The notes under the pieces were generated by a model. The model saw nothing but the letters and a program-made list of their open reading frames with translations, did not search any database and was not told the DNA's origin. A stretch of 64,000 nucleotides of DNA from CALINB01 sp938045325 (GTDB taxonomy: Bacteria > Pseudomonadota > Alphaproteobacteria > Rhodospirillales > CALINB01), in assembly GCA_038114465.1 (NCBI GenBank), contig JAYNQW010000017.1, forward strand, positions 1-64,000, given 5' to 3'. Shown in pieces: positions 35,282 to 45,180 of the stretch; the stretch's first letter is position 1, and each line of letters opens with the position of its first letter. A program made the translations under genes and the position numbers.

Positions 35282-36004
35282 TTAAGAAACCGGCGCGATG
35301 GATTGCGCCGCTTTATTGACGACATCGATCATCTCGTCTTCCGCACCCGTTAAAGGATGCGGCGTACTATCATCGCCAATCACGATTTGATGATAGGACG
35401 AACCGGGGCCGGCGGCATATGCGGCCTTACGTCCGGCGGCGTCTTTTGAAACATTATCATCCCCGCCGCCGTATATATCGTAAACCGGTACAGCAACTTT
35501 ACCGATAGTATTTAGGGCACTGACCAAGCCACCGCCGTTCGTGCCGATACCGAGTGCGAGAAAGCCGGCTACCGGTAAAGGGCCTTCGCCGCCTTCTTCA
35601 GACAGAAAAGCGGATGTCATGCGCGCGCCCATGCTGTGACCGGATAGGATAACTTTTTTGGCGCCGTGTTTGGCGAGTTCCGCCATGGCTGTGCGAATAC
35701 GGGCATAGCATTCCGGGAAAGTATAAGGGTCGTAATCCGGACCCTCGTCGTAATATTCCCACTCATCGCCTTTCTTGGGGTCGGGGCGCGCTATGGATAA
35801 TGTGGAATAGCCGGCTTCATTCAGACTTTTTCGTACGATACCGACGGGGGGAGAATCCGGATTGGTCTTACTGCGCCCATGAATGAGAATAACACCGACA
35901 TCGCTGGTACCCTTCAGCAATAGGCCCTGAAACTTATCGCTGCCGCCTTGATCGGCGGAATTTAAGGTGAGTTCTGTGGTGTTGTCTTGTGCTGCAGTAT
36001 CCAT
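35282..36004 (-). CDS. Alpha/beta hydrolase (DUF3530-like)
   Basis: 240 residues. VILIHGRSKT near the start is the oxyanion-region motif, GHSMGARM carries the nucleophile Ser (near 123), and a late Asp is in YGGGDDN; the His is in STPHPLTG. No signal peptide. The substrate is unknown. Only six bases separate its stop from that of the aquaporin gene. Confidence 0.78.
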   Translation of the reverse strand: MDTAAQDNTTELTLNSADQGGSDKFQGLLLKGTSDVGVILIHGRSKTNPDSPPVGIVRKSLNEAGYSTLSIARPDPKKGDEWEYYDEGPDYDPYTFPECYARIRTAMAELAKHGAKKVILSGHSMGARMTSAFLSEEGGEGPLPVAGFLALGIGTNGGGLVSALNTIGKVAVPVYDIYGGGDDNVSKDAAGRKAAYAAGPGSSYHQIVIGDDSTPHPLTGAEDEMIDVVNKAAQSIAPVS

Positions 36005-36178
36005 AACGTTCCTCCCATATGACTTAGTTGGTGATTGTCCGTCAGAATTTGATGTCGGTCAACTTTTTCGCACGTGATGAAAATGAATATTCAGTATCGC
36101 CAGGGCACAGCCTTTGGTTTTGAGGAAATATGCGCTATAGAACCGGCCCCTGTTTAATTTTTCCTTGAGAGTTATTCC

Positions 36179-37060
36179 ATGACACAACCTCCCGCATTTG
36201 CCCCGGCCCATGATGACGAGGCGCCACAAGATGCTATTGCACGTATCGAAGGGCTGTCTGAGGTTTGCCATACGGCCTTCGACGGCGGTCAGATGGTTTG
36301 GCACGTGTGGGGTGAAGGAACCCCGTTGGTTTTGCTACACGGTGGTTACGGTTCCTGGATGCATTGGATTCAAAATCTCCCGGTGCTGGCAGGCCGGTTT
36401 CAAGTGTTTGCGGTTGATATGCCCGGCTTTGGCGCGTCCGGCGATATGCCCGAACCGCATAACGCAGAACACATTGCAAAATTGGTGTCCGCCGGGATTG
36501 ATGAAATTGTACCGAAGGACAAACCCATTCATATGGCCGGGTTTTCTTTCGGCGGGATCATTGGCGGCAATGTTGCGCCGTTGCAGGGCGAGCGGTTGAT
36601 CTCGCACACATTTTCCGGTTCGAGCGGCATGGGGCTGACCCGCAACACGCTTGAACCATTTGTCAGCTGGCGTAAAGCGGAAATGCCTGAAGCGCGCAAA
36701 GAAGCGCATCGGAAGAACCTTGAAATTCTGATGATTGCCGATCCCGCAAAAATCGATGATCTAGCCCTCTATATACAGGATTGGAACACGCAGCGCGGCC
36801 GGGTCAAAAGCCATCTCATTGGTCATGCTGATAATCTCAGCGAGGCCTTGAGCCAAACGAAAGGGCGTCTCATGGGCCTTTACGGCAATTGCGATGCTTA
36901 CGCAAAAGGCCATCTGCACGAACGCGTTACCTATTTAAGTGGATTCCAACCGAACCTGATCTTCCGCAAGCTCGAAGGCGCGGGCCATTGGGGATGTTAT
37001 GAATCTCCCGATGCGTTTAACAAAAATTATTTTGAAATGATCGACGAAGTTGAAGCCTAA
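36179..37060 (+). CDS. Alpha/beta hydrolase
   Basis: 293 residues of the Abhydrolase_1 type. LVLLHGGYGSWMHW (oxyanion hole), GFSFGG (nucleophile Ser near 120) and a final EGAGHWGCYE with the catalytic His. Many relatives hydrolyse C-C bonds or esters in aromatic or lipid catabolism. GAGAG precedes the ATG. Its stop overlaps that of the convergent CoA-ligase gene in the four bases CTAA. Confidence 0.82.
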   Translation: MTQPPAFAPAHDDEAPQDAIARIEGLSEVCHTAFDGGQMVWHVWGEGTPLVLLHGGYGSWMHWIQNLPVLAGRFQVFAVDMPGFGASGDMPEPHNAEHIAKLVSAGIDEIVPKDKPIHMAGFSFGGIIGGNVAPLQGERLISHTFSGSSGMGLTRNTLEPFVSWRKAEMPEARKEAHRKNLEILMIADPAKIDDLALYIQDWNTQRGRVKSHLIGHADNLSEALSQTKGRLMGLYGNCDAYAKGHLHERVTYLSGFQPNLIFRKLEGAGHWGCYESPDAFNKNYFEMIDEVEA

Positions 37061-38535
37061 GCTTTAACGTGATCGCGCTTGAACGTTTCGTAAAATTTTA
37101 ATGCAGCCAGGGCAACGGCCGCGTTACTCAATTCATCGAATACAGGAACATTCGATTCGAGCGCGATTTTACGAAACCGGCGCTTAATCTCTTCGGTCTC
37201 CGGATCGCCTTCCGAGCGCAATGCGAGTAGGAAGTGGGCTTGTCCCGGATATTTCTCCTGAATACGAAACGCGGCTTGAAGCAGGTTCTCCATGACACTC
37301 GGCGGGGTGCGACCGCGGAATGCAGCCATGTTCAAGTGCATGACGAGGGCATCGGGTTTACTGTGAGCATAAACCGCATCCATGATTTTTTCGGCGATGG
37401 CGCCTTCTTCCTGGCGTAGCGTGCCGACCGGCGCATCGACCGGATTGTCGATACTGGTGCCGGGAGGCAGTTGCAGGGCGCGCAAGGCATCGACGGTTTT
37501 ACTGTCAAACGGTGGAATGGATAAACCGCGCCGGGCATAAAAATCCGACGCCAAGACACTGGTGCCACCACCATTGCCAAACAGCGTGATGCGGTCGCTC
37601 GGCCGGTCAGTGCGCGGTTCCAGGTTCTGAAACGCCAATAAAATATCTAGAAATTCATCGAGGGTGTCGGCCAGGATGCAGCCGGTTTGCTTCGAAAGCG
37701 CGAGCCAAACCTGTTCGTTGCCGGCCAAAGCGCCCGTATGCGAGGCGGCTGCGCGCGATCCCTGTTCGGTACGCCCGCCCTTGAGAATAACAACGGGCTT
37801 GCTGCCTTGTGACGCTTTCAACGTTTCAAAAAACTTGCGGCCCTCTTTGACTTGCTCGAGATACGCACCGATGACTTTGGTTTCCGGGTCGGCAAGGTAA
37901 AAGTCCAGCAACTCCGTGGGGCCGATATCGGCGCAGTTGCCGACGGAAACGAGGCCGCTGAAACGCACGCCCCGGCGTTGGCCGCGCGCGACAATGTCGG
38001 TGCCGAGTCCGCCGCTTTGCGAAATAATACCAACGGGGCCGAGTTCCTTTGATGATTCTTCAACAAATGTGATGCCGCCGCGCGGGGAGTAAAGACCGAG
38101 TGAATTCGGCCCGATAATCCGGCAATTATTTTTATGGGCCGTCTCAACGAGTTGGTTTTGCAAAGCAACTCCTTCGGAGACTTCGCCGAAACCGCTCGAA
38201 ATCACATGGGCGAATTTAATGCGGCCTTGACCCGATTCCACAAGATCCGGTACCTGCGCGGCGCCAACGGCGATGTAGCAGTAATCCACAGGCTTCGGCG
38301 TTTCGGCCAAGGATGGATAGGCCTTGAAGCCGTTGATTTCGTCGGCCTTCGGATGGATCGGATAAATATCACCCTTAAAGCCGTAATCCTTAATCCGGCG
38401 CAAAAACGTATTACCGATGATTTCCTTGCTTGAGGACGCGCCGACAATGGCGACCGTCTTCGGCGCAAACAGGGGCTGATAATAAGCCGCGGCGTCTTGG
38501 CCCGACGCCGGTTTTGGGGTTGTGTTTTTATTCAT
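37057..38535 (-). CDS. Acyl-CoA synthetase (NDP-forming), CoA-binding subunit
   Basis: 492 residues. An N-terminal CoA-binding Rossmann domain (FAPKTVAIVGASSSKEIIGN, IYPIHPKADEI) followed by succinyl-CoA ligase-like domains with IGPNSLGLY, ISQSGGLGTD and SHTGALAGNEQVW. The His in SHTGALAG matches the phosphohistidine loop of ADP-forming acyl-CoA synthetases. It overlaps the upstream ATP-grasp gene by four bases, so both make a two-subunit enzyme. The acyl substrate is unknown. Last gene of the operon. Confidence 0.88.
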   Translation of the reverse strand: MNKNTTPKPASGQDAAAYYQPLFAPKTVAIVGASSSKEIIGNTFLRRIKDYGFKGDIYPIHPKADEINGFKAYPSLAETPKPVDYCYIAVGAAQVPDLVESGQGRIKFAHVISSGFGEVSEGVALQNQLVETAHKNNCRIIGPNSLGLYSPRGGITFVEESSKELGPVGIISQSGGLGTDIVARGQRRGVRFSGLVSVGNCADIGPTELLDFYLADPETKVIGAYLEQVKEGRKFFETLKASQGSKPVVILKGGRTEQGSRAAASHTGALAGNEQVWLALSKQTGCILADTLDEFLDILLAFQNLEPRTDRPSDRITLFGNGGGTSVLASDFYARRGLSIPPFDSKTVDALRALQLPPGTSIDNPVDAPVGTLRQEEGAIAEKIMDAVYAHSKPDALVMHLNMAAFRGRTPPSVMENLLQAAFRIQEKYPGQAHFLLALRSEGDPETEEIKRRFRKIALESNVPVFDELSNAAVALAALKFYETFKRDHVKA

Positions 38536-39245
38536 GAGTTCGATTGTTTGGTTAGGATGAACCGGGCATCGACGGCAACGGCGCCGTTGTCGGAAACGAT
38601 CAGCGGATTGATGTCGGCTTCGGCAATATCGTCCTCAAGCTGCATCAAGAGGCCGTTATCGCCGCCGACTTTCATCAGGACATCGATGATGGCGTCTTCG
38701 GAAACCGGTTTCTGGCCGCGCGCGCCTTTTAATAACGGTGCGCCTTTCAGCTCAGCCAGCATTTCGCGGGCATCGATTTCCTCAATCGGGCAAATGCGGA
38801 AGGCGACGTCCTTGAGGACTTCTACGAAAATGCCGCCGAGGCCGACCATGACGAGTGGGCCGAACTGCGGATCCTTTAGGCCGCCGACAACGAGTTCCTG
38901 ACCGGGGGGTGCCATTTCTTCGACCAGATAGCCGTCGACATCGGCTTTTTTGATTTCAGGCTGTTTTGCCATTTCGGCGATCGCTTGGCTAACTTCATCG
39001 GCGTTTTGCAGGCCGACCTTCACGCCACCGGCATCGCTTTTGTGCAAAATATCGGCCGACATGACCTTCACGACGACGGGAAATTTTAAATTGCTGACAT
39101 CGCCGGCCGCCGTGGCGGCATCCTTGGTGACGATGGATTGCGGCACTGTGACGCCGAATTCGGCGAGCAATTGCTTGCCGTTGGATTCATCAAGGGCTTT
39201 GCGGCCGCTTTTTCTCGCTTGAGAGATTGTTTCTTGGATCGTCAT
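38532..39245 (-). CDS. Acyl-CoA synthetase (NDP-forming), ATP-grasp subunit
   Basis: 237 residues from the ATG at 39245 (MTIQETISQARKSGRKALDE). ATP-grasp_5 domain with KVMSADILHKSDAGGVKVGL (the His/Ser-Asp motif), EEMAPPGQELVVGG and the nucleotide-binding FGPLVMVGLGGIFVEVLKDVAFRICPI. Partner of the CoA-binding subunit. A carboxyltransferase gene lies just upstream, so ligase and carboxylase are probably made together. Confidence 0.88.
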   Translation of the reverse strand: MTIQETISQARKSGRKALDESNGKQLLAEFGVTVPQSIVTKDAATAAGDVSNLKFPVVVKVMSADILHKSDAGGVKVGLQNADEVSQAIAEMAKQPEIKKADVDGYLVEEMAPPGQELVVGGLKDPQFGPLVMVGLGGIFVEVLKDVAFRICPIEEIDAREMLAELKGAPLLKGARGQKPVSEDAIIDVLMKVGGDNGLLMQLEDDIAEADINPLIVSDNGAVAVDARFILTKQSNS

Positions 39246-39259
39246 AATAAAGGGAACAG

Positions 39260-40888
39260 TTAAATTGTGGTGGGCCAATATTGCATCAGATGTTTGCCCA
39301 CGCCGTTCGATAAGCGTAGACGATGTATTTCTAGCATACGAATCAAATAATCACGAGTCTGGCTCGGTGGGATGACATCTTGTGTGGAATAAACCTGTGC
39401 CAATCCCCAAACGTCGCTTTCCTGCGCGATATCGGTGAAAGCTTCGCCGAAGTCTTCATCGTCGGGTTCTTTGTTATGAACGATCTTGGTCGCGGCGATG
39501 GGGTCCATAAAGCTGATTTCTGCAGTCGGCCAGCAAACGATATCGTCGGAATGTTTGCCGCCGCCCATGGCCACGTAGGCTCGGCCGTAACTTTTGCGCA
39601 TGATAACGGTCAGGGTCGGTACGCTGACGAGACAGGTCGAATTCATAAAGTTCATAATGTGTCCCGGCGCGCCTTGGCGCTCGGCTTCGAGGCCGATGAA
39701 AAAGCCGGGTGTGTCGACGAATTTAATAATCGGAATATTGAAGGAATCGCAGAGCACCTGAAAGGCGATCATCTTATCGATAGCTTCGACGTCCATTGAG
39801 CCCGCTTTGTGGATCGGGTTATTGGCAATGATGCCGACGACATGGCCATCGAGGCGGGCCAGTGCCGTCACGGCGGGTTTGCCGAAGCGGGGCTTCATCT
39901 CGAACAATGAATCTTTATCGAAAATGCGCTCAAGAACTTTTTTCACGTTGTAAACCTGCGTGCGCCGTTCGGGGATCAGCGTGTGCAGGTCCTCCATCTC
40001 CGCACCCGATCCTTCGGGAACGTCGGCGCGGGGAGGGGTTTCACGGTTGTTGCTCGGCATGTAGCTCAAATACTTGCGCAGGGTTTCCATCGCCTCTTCA
40101 TCCGAATCCACGGCATGATCGATTAGGCCGGTTGTATCTGTATGTAATTTCCAGCCGCCGAGTTCTTCGAGATCGACCTCGCGGCCGATGGCTTTTGAGA
40201 CGAGTTTGGGCGACGACACGGCCATGCAGGAGCCTTTGCGCATGACGGCGAAGTCCGAACAGCACGTCAGCCAAGCGGACGATCCGAATGAAAAGCCGAG
40301 TGCCGCTGCCGCCCAGGGCACGGTGCGGTCGCGCATGAATTGGGTTTTATCGTTACCGAGCAGTTGACCCATCCCGCGTGAGCCCATGGCGTCGGGCAGG
40401 CGCGCACCGGTGGATTCGCCGACGAACAGCATCGGGATGCCTTTTTGCTGCGCGGTGGTTTTGACCCAACCGAGTTTTTTCGAATTCGTCGCGCTGGTCG
40501 ATGCGCCTTTGACCGTGAAGTCGTTCACGACAAACGCAACATCGCGACCGTTGATCTTGCCATAACCGGTAATTTTGCCGTCCGTCGGTGTTTTCTCGGC
40601 ATCTTCGGGATACACGCCCGACGTGCCGAATAAACCGGACTCGAGAAACGTACCGGGATCGATAAGCTTATCGATCCGTTCGCGGGCGTTCAGTTGACCT
40701 TGGTTGTGGCGTTTATCAAGCTTTGCCTTGCCGCCCATACCAAGCGCCTTTTGCCGGCGCTTTTCGAGATCATCCAGCCGCTCGTCCCAGGTTTTATCGG
40801 CGTAACCGAGTCCGGAGCGTTTTGCGGGTTCGGCTTCGGATTTTGCCGCTTTTTTCGCCGGTTTCTTTTTTTTGGTTTCTTTTGCCAT
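39260..40888 (-). CDS. Acyl-CoA carboxylase carboxyltransferase subunit (1)
   Basis: 542 residues with two crotonase-like halves of a biotin-dependent carboxyltransferase: SGVYPEDAEKTPTDGKITGYG, VVNDFTVKGAS, GESTGARLPDAMG, then IGIIANNPIH, KFVDTPGFFIGLEAERQG and IMRKSYGRAYVAMGG. The N terminus has a Lys-rich extension (about 1-25) after MAKETKKKKPAKKAAK. Transfers CO2 from biotin to an acyl-CoA. It is not a copy of the other carboxyltransferase in the operon (42245-43816), so the pair may form one hetero-oligomer or two enzymes. Confidence 0.9.
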   Translation of the reverse strand: MAKETKKKKPAKKAAKSEAEPAKRSGLGYADKTWDERLDDLEKRRQKALGMGGKAKLDKRHNQGQLNARERIDKLIDPGTFLESGLFGTSGVYPEDAEKTPTDGKITGYGKINGRDVAFVVNDFTVKGASTSATNSKKLGWVKTTAQQKGIPMLFVGESTGARLPDAMGSRGMGQLLGNDKTQFMRDRTVPWAAAALGFSFGSSAWLTCCSDFAVMRKGSCMAVSSPKLVSKAIGREVDLEELGGWKLHTDTTGLIDHAVDSDEEAMETLRKYLSYMPSNNRETPPRADVPEGSGAEMEDLHTLIPERRTQVYNVKKVLERIFDKDSLFEMKPRFGKPAVTALARLDGHVVGIIANNPIHKAGSMDVEAIDKMIAFQVLCDSFNIPIIKFVDTPGFFIGLEAERQGAPGHIMNFMNSTCLVSVPTLTVIMRKSYGRAYVAMGGGKHSDDIVCWPTAEISFMDPIAATKIVHNKEPDDEDFGEAFTDIAQESDVWGLAQVYSTQDVIPPSQTRDYLIRMLEIHRLRLSNGVGKHLMQYWPTTI

Positions 40889-40900
40889 GTTGACCCTCGG

Positions 40901-42244
40901 TTATTTCAGGAGACTGTTTGTCAGGCCGGTGTGCAGGTCGCCGGCGATAAACTCGTCTGAATCCAGTACTTTAATGAGAAACGGAATGTTGTGTTTAACG
41001 CCGTCGATGGGGAAGTTGCCCAATGCATCCTTGAGGCGCGCGATGGCCTGGTTGCGGTCGGCGCCATGGGCAATGACCTTGGCGATCATCGGATCGTAAA
41101 ACGGCGTAACCTCCTGACCTTCAGCAAAACCCGTATCGACGCGAATGCCTTCCATGCCGATCGGCGGTCGGTAAACGTTCAACGGTCCCGGCGAAGGGAA
41201 AAACTTCACCGGGTCTTCGGCATAAACCCGCGCTTCGATGGCGTGACCTTGACGTTCGATGGTGTCCGGCAAAATATCGTCCACGGTATTACCGGCGGCC
41301 GAACTGATTTGCGCCGCCACCAGATCGATGCCGGTGATTTCCTCGGTAATCCCGTGTTCCACTTGCAGACGCGTGTTCATCTCGAGGAAATTAAAACTGC
41401 CGTCGGCGCCGCGCAGCATTTCAACGGTACCGATATTATCGTAACCGATATTGCTGAGCGCGGTTTCGATGGTTTCACAAAGTCCGTCGATTTCCTCACG
41501 GGGAATGTTCGGTGCGGGCGCTTCTTCGATAACTTTTTGATATCGGCGTTGAATCGAGCAATCGCGTTCGAACACGGTGCGTACTTTGCCGTTTTTATCG
41601 CCGAGCACTTGAAATTCGATATGACGCGGCTTTTCGAGCAGTTTTTCGAAATAAACCTCATCGTTGGAGAAAGTGCGCAGGGCGAGGCCGCGGGCGCGCT
41701 CAACGGTTTTGATGAGTTTCTTTTCATCCGTGACCGGCTGAATACCGATACCGCCACCACCACCGGCGGCTTTGATCAGAAGCGGAAAGCCGATACTGCG
41801 AGCCGTTTCAAGAATTTCGGCTTCATCCGTGCCCAGAACATTCGACCCGGCTCCCATGGGCAGGCCTTGGCTTTCCATCATCTCGCGGGCCTTGACCTTA
41901 TCGCCCATCTGCTCGACCCATTGCGCGCTGGGTCCGATAAAAGTCACGCCAATATCGTGAAGGGCATGCGAAAAAGTGACATTTTCCGACAGGAACCCGT
42001 AGCCCGGATGCACGCCGTCGGCACCGGTCTTTTCGACGGCTTTGAGAATAGCATCGACATTGAGATACGACTCGCGCGCCTGTGCTGGGCCGATCAAAAC
42101 GGCTTCGCTGGCTTCGGCGAGATAGGGCAAGCCCGCATCGGCTTCCGAATACACGGCAACCGAAGGGATCTTCAACTTATTCAGGGCGCGGATCACGCGA
42201 GCCGCAACCGCACCCCGGTTGGCAATGAGAATCTTTTTAAACAT
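40901..42244 (-). CDS. Biotin carboxylase subunit
   Basis: ATP-dependent carboxylation of biotin by bicarbonate. 447 residues. MFKKILIANRGAVAARVIRALN, the gly-rich KAAGGGGGIGIQPV loop, RDCSIQRRYQKVIEEAP, EMNTRLQVEHGITEEITGIDLV and ARVYAEDP are classic. The ATG follows directly on the stop of carboxyltransferase 2. There is no fused biotin carrier domain: after ARLKDALGNFPIDG it ends at the usual AccC length. Confidence 0.95.
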   Translation of the reverse strand: MFKKILIANRGAVAARVIRALNKLKIPSVAVYSEADAGLPYLAEASEAVLIGPAQARESYLNVDAILKAVEKTGADGVHPGYGFLSENVTFSHALHDIGVTFIGPSAQWVEQMGDKVKAREMMESQGLPMGAGSNVLGTDEAEILETARSIGFPLLIKAAGGGGGIGIQPVTDEKKLIKTVERARGLALRTFSNDEVYFEKLLEKPRHIEFQVLGDKNGKVRTVFERDCSIQRRYQKVIEEAPAPNIPREEIDGLCETIETALSNIGYDNIGTVEMLRGADGSFNFLEMNTRLQVEHGITEEITGIDLVAAQISSAAGNTVDDILPDTIERQGHAIEARVYAEDPVKFFPSPGPLNVYRPPIGMEGIRVDTGFAEGQEVTPFYDPMIAKVIAHGADRNQAIARLKDALGNFPIDGVKHNIPFLIKVLDSDEFIAGDLHTGLTNSLLK

Positions 42245-43816
42245 TTATGGTCGTACGCCGCCTTTTTGTTTGGGTCCGAGACCGAGTTTGAGTTTGCCCT
42301 GCATGGCTTCGAAAACTTGACAGAGATAAGGCCTTGTCTCGCGGGGATCAATGATGTCTTCGATCGCGAATGCCTCGGCCGTGCGAAACGGTGAAGAAAG
42401 CGATTTCAATTCAGCTTCGATTTCCTCGCGGCGCTTATCCGGGTCCGGCGCGCTTTCGATTTCCCGCCGGAAGGCCGCCAGCGTGCCGCCTTCGACAGGC
42501 AGAGAACCCCAATGACCGGACGGCCAGGCAATTTTGTAATTGAGCCCCACTTTATCGAGGGTTGTGCCGCCGGCCATGCCGTAACAGCGGCGCACGACAA
42601 GTGCGAGTTTCGGAACGGTCGCTTGATGCTTCACGTAGAGCTGGCGCATGCCGGCTCGTAATGCGCCCGCGGATTCGGCTTCGAGGCCGATGCCGTAACC
42701 GGGGACATCGACCAGAAACAACAGCGGGATATGAAAACAATCGCAAAGCTCGATGAAACGAGTTTGCTTGTTAGCCGATTTCACATCGACGACGCCGCCC
42801 AACATGGGATTGTTGGCGATGATACCGATCGGCAGTCCGTCCAGGCGTGCCAACACATTAATGCAGGAGCGGCCATGGGTTGGTTGAATTTCGAACATTG
42901 AACCCTTGTCGACGATAAGTTCGATTAATTGACGCATGTTGTAAGGCTTGCGTTGATCGCGCGGGATGATCTCGAGCAGTTCTTCTTCGCAGCGGTCGAC
43001 GGGATCGCCTGTTTTGACCACCGGCGGCATCTCCCACACATTTTGCGGCATGAAGCTTAAAAACGTTTTCATTTGCCGGACACAATCTTCTTCGTCTTCG
43101 GCAACATTGTCGACGGTGCCGGCTTTGTTGACGGCAATGCGCCAGCCGCCGAGTTCTTCTTTCGTGAGTTTTTCGCCCGTACCCCGTTCGACGACCGGCG
43201 GACCGGCGGCGAAAATCACTGAGCCTTTGGTCATGACGGTGAAGTGCGACATCATGGCGCGCCCGGCCGGCCCGCCGGCAGCGATTCCGGTGATGGCGCT
43301 GACGACCGGCACGGTCGCCAGCAACTCGGCCGAGTTTTGAAACGGTACGCGGCTATGTCCAGGCATCACCGCATAACCGGTCGATTTGGTCGAACCGACG
43401 CTGCCGCCGTAGCCGGAGATAAACCGGACCAGCGGAATTTTGTATTCGCAAGCGAGGTCATCAACGAAGCCGCCTTGGCCACCTTTAATACGCCAGTTCT
43501 TTCCCGACATGCTGGTACCGCCGGGGATTGTGGTGTCTTCACCGCCGACGGCGGCCGGACGGCCGTTGATCTTGGCAAGTCCCATCACATAGGGCATGGG
43601 CGTGACGTGTTGGACCTCGCCCTTTTCGTTGTAGGTCGCCTTGCCGGCGAGCCCGCCGATTTCCTGGAAGGAATTTTTGTCGCAAAGTAAATCGAGGCGC
43701 TCGCGAATGGTCAGGAAGCCGCGTTCGTGATGAACTTTAACGCGTTCTTTGCCGCCCATTTCCAATGCCCATTGGCGGCGCTTGGCGATTTCGTCGGCTT
43801 CCGGTTCCCACGACAT
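42245..43816 (-). CDS. Acyl-CoA carboxylase carboxyltransferase subunit (2)
   Basis: 523 residues. GGEDTTIPGGTSMSGKN in place of the usual VVxxDFTVxGG, RFISGYGGSVGSTKSTGY, ITGIAAGGPAGRAMM, then IGIIANNPMLGGVVD, LVDVPGYGIGLEAESAG and RRCYGMAGG. It is clearly homologous to carboxyltransferase 1 but differs across the acyl-CoA site. Ends in a Lys/Gly-rich tail with no biotin-attachment motif. 24 bases after the CoA-transferase. Confidence 0.9.
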   Translation of the reverse strand: MSWEPEADEIAKRRQWALEMGGKERVKVHHERGFLTIRERLDLLCDKNSFQEIGGLAGKATYNEKGEVQHVTPMPYVMGLAKINGRPAAVGGEDTTIPGGTSMSGKNWRIKGGQGGFVDDLACEYKIPLVRFISGYGGSVGSTKSTGYAVMPGHSRVPFQNSAELLATVPVVSAITGIAAGGPAGRAMMSHFTVMTKGSVIFAAGPPVVERGTGEKLTKEELGGWRIAVNKAGTVDNVAEDEEDCVRQMKTFLSFMPQNVWEMPPVVKTGDPVDRCEEELLEIIPRDQRKPYNMRQLIELIVDKGSMFEIQPTHGRSCINVLARLDGLPIGIIANNPMLGGVVDVKSANKQTRFIELCDCFHIPLLFLVDVPGYGIGLEAESAGALRAGMRQLYVKHQATVPKLALVVRRCYGMAGGTTLDKVGLNYKIAWPSGHWGSLPVEGGTLAAFRREIESAPDPDKRREEIEAELKSLSSPFRTAEAFAIEDIIDPRETRPYLCQVFEAMQGKLKLGLGPKQKGGVRP

Positions 43817-43840
43817 GAATTCTTTCTCCCGCTAAGACGA

Positions 43841-45097
43841 TTAGGCCTGATTTAGGACGGCTTGTGCTGCTTTGTCGTCGCAGAATACGGCACCGTCGGC
43901 CTCGAGTTTGTCAACGTCGGCGCTGTTATAGCCCAACAGGTTTTCCAGAACATCCCGGGTGTCTTTGCCGACCCGTCCGCCGGCGTGCCGGATCGCACCC
44001 GGTGTCAGAGATAACTTCGGTACGATTCCCGCTAACTTGACCGAGCCGAGTTCGTCATCCGGCGTATCGACGATCATATCGCGGGCTTTGAACTGCGGGT
44101 CGCCGAAGACATCGGCGATGGTGTTGACCCGACTGACTGGAATATCTTTTGAGCCCAACGTTTCGATAATTTCATCAGTGGCGTATTGGCTCGTCCAATT
44201 TTGAATGATGTCATCGATTGTATCTTGGTTCTTCGCCCGGTTGACGCGGCGTTGGAAACGTTCGTCTTCGGCAAGCTCGGGCATGCCCATGGCCTTCACC
44301 AAGCGGGCAAAGCCGGTGTCTTGCGATCCTTGGATATGCACATACTCGCCGTCTTTACTCGCAAAGAGATTGTTGACGGCGCTGTCAATGAGCTTCGCAC
44401 CCGAACGTTGCGGGATGAATTGGAGCTTATCGTAAGCCGGTACATACGGTTCCATGAAACTGAACGCGGCTTCGCATAAAGCAAGGTCGATATACTGACC
44501 TTTGCCGGTTCGTAATTTATGAACCATGGCCATCATGGTGCTGAATGCGCCGTAAAGGCCGGTGATGTAATCGGTGAGCGCCAATGTCACGCGCGCGGGT
44601 GGTCTGTCCGGTTCGCCGATCACGCTGCGCAAACCGCTAACCGCTTCGCTGATAACGCCGTAACCACGGCGTTCGCTATAGGGGCCGGTGAGGCCGTAAC
44701 CGGAAATACGGGTCATGATCAGCCCCGGATTGATTTTTTCGAGGTCTTCATAACCGAGGCCCCAGCCTTCGAGCGCGCCGGGTTTGAAGTTTTCGATCAG
44801 GATGTCGCTTTTTGCGACGAGGTCCTTGATGATTTTTTGTCCGCCCGGAGATTTGAGATTAAGCGCAATCAGGGACTTGTTGCGCATCAGGCTCGCGGCA
44901 TACAGCGATTTGGTGTGAATGCGCTTGCTCGAGGCCCGTACCGGATCGCCGGTCGCCGGTTCGACCTTGATCACTTCGGCGCCGAAATCCGCCATCAGGC
45001 GGGCGCAAAACGGCCCGGCAATGGTCGTGCCGAGTTCGATAACGCGTAAACCGGCCAGAGGGCCGCTTGGCGGGCTTTTTGGATCGGTCGATGACAA
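43841..45097 (-). CDS. CaiB/BaiF (type III) CoA-transferase
   Basis: 418 residues. LAGLRVIELGTTIAGPFCARLMADFGAEVIKVE at the start is the CoA-binding fold signature, with the catalytic Asp expected near KSLIALNLKSP-DILIENFKPG-GYGLTGPY-(TDYITGLYGA). Moves CoA between acids, typically succinyl-CoA, malonate or carnitine-like acids. The acyl pair is unknown. It sits between acetoacetyl-CoA synthetase and the carboxylase genes. Confidence 0.9.
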   Translation of the reverse strand: MSSTDPKSPPSGPLAGLRVIELGTTIAGPFCARLMADFGAEVIKVEPATGDPVRASSKRIHTKSLYAASLMRNKSLIALNLKSPGGQKIIKDLVAKSDILIENFKPGALEGWGLGYEDLEKINPGLIMTRISGYGLTGPYSERRGYGVISEAVSGLRSVIGEPDRPPARVTLALTDYITGLYGAFSTMMAMVHKLRTGKGQYIDLALCEAAFSFMEPYVPAYDKLQFIPQRSGAKLIDSAVNNLFASKDGEYVHIQGSQDTGFARLVKAMGMPELAEDERFQRRVNRAKNQDTIDDIIQNWTSQYATDEIIETLGSKDIPVSRVNTIADVFGDPQFKARDMIVDTPDDELGSVKLAGIVPKLSLTPGAIRHAGGRVGKDTRDVLENLLGYNSADVDKLEADGAVFCDDKAAQAVLNQA

Positions 45098-45180
45098 AGG
45101 GTGCCTCCCGGGCGGGATTGGATTGTGCTTGGATATAACGGCTGATTTCCGGCAAAGTCAAACCGTCGGCAATGTATGGA

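Noticed and set aside
40991..42394. Long open frame (467 codons) on the plus strand, opposite the biotin carboxylase gene
   Set aside because: It has no family similarity, lies fully antisense to a clear accC-type gene and is explained by GC-rich codon use there.
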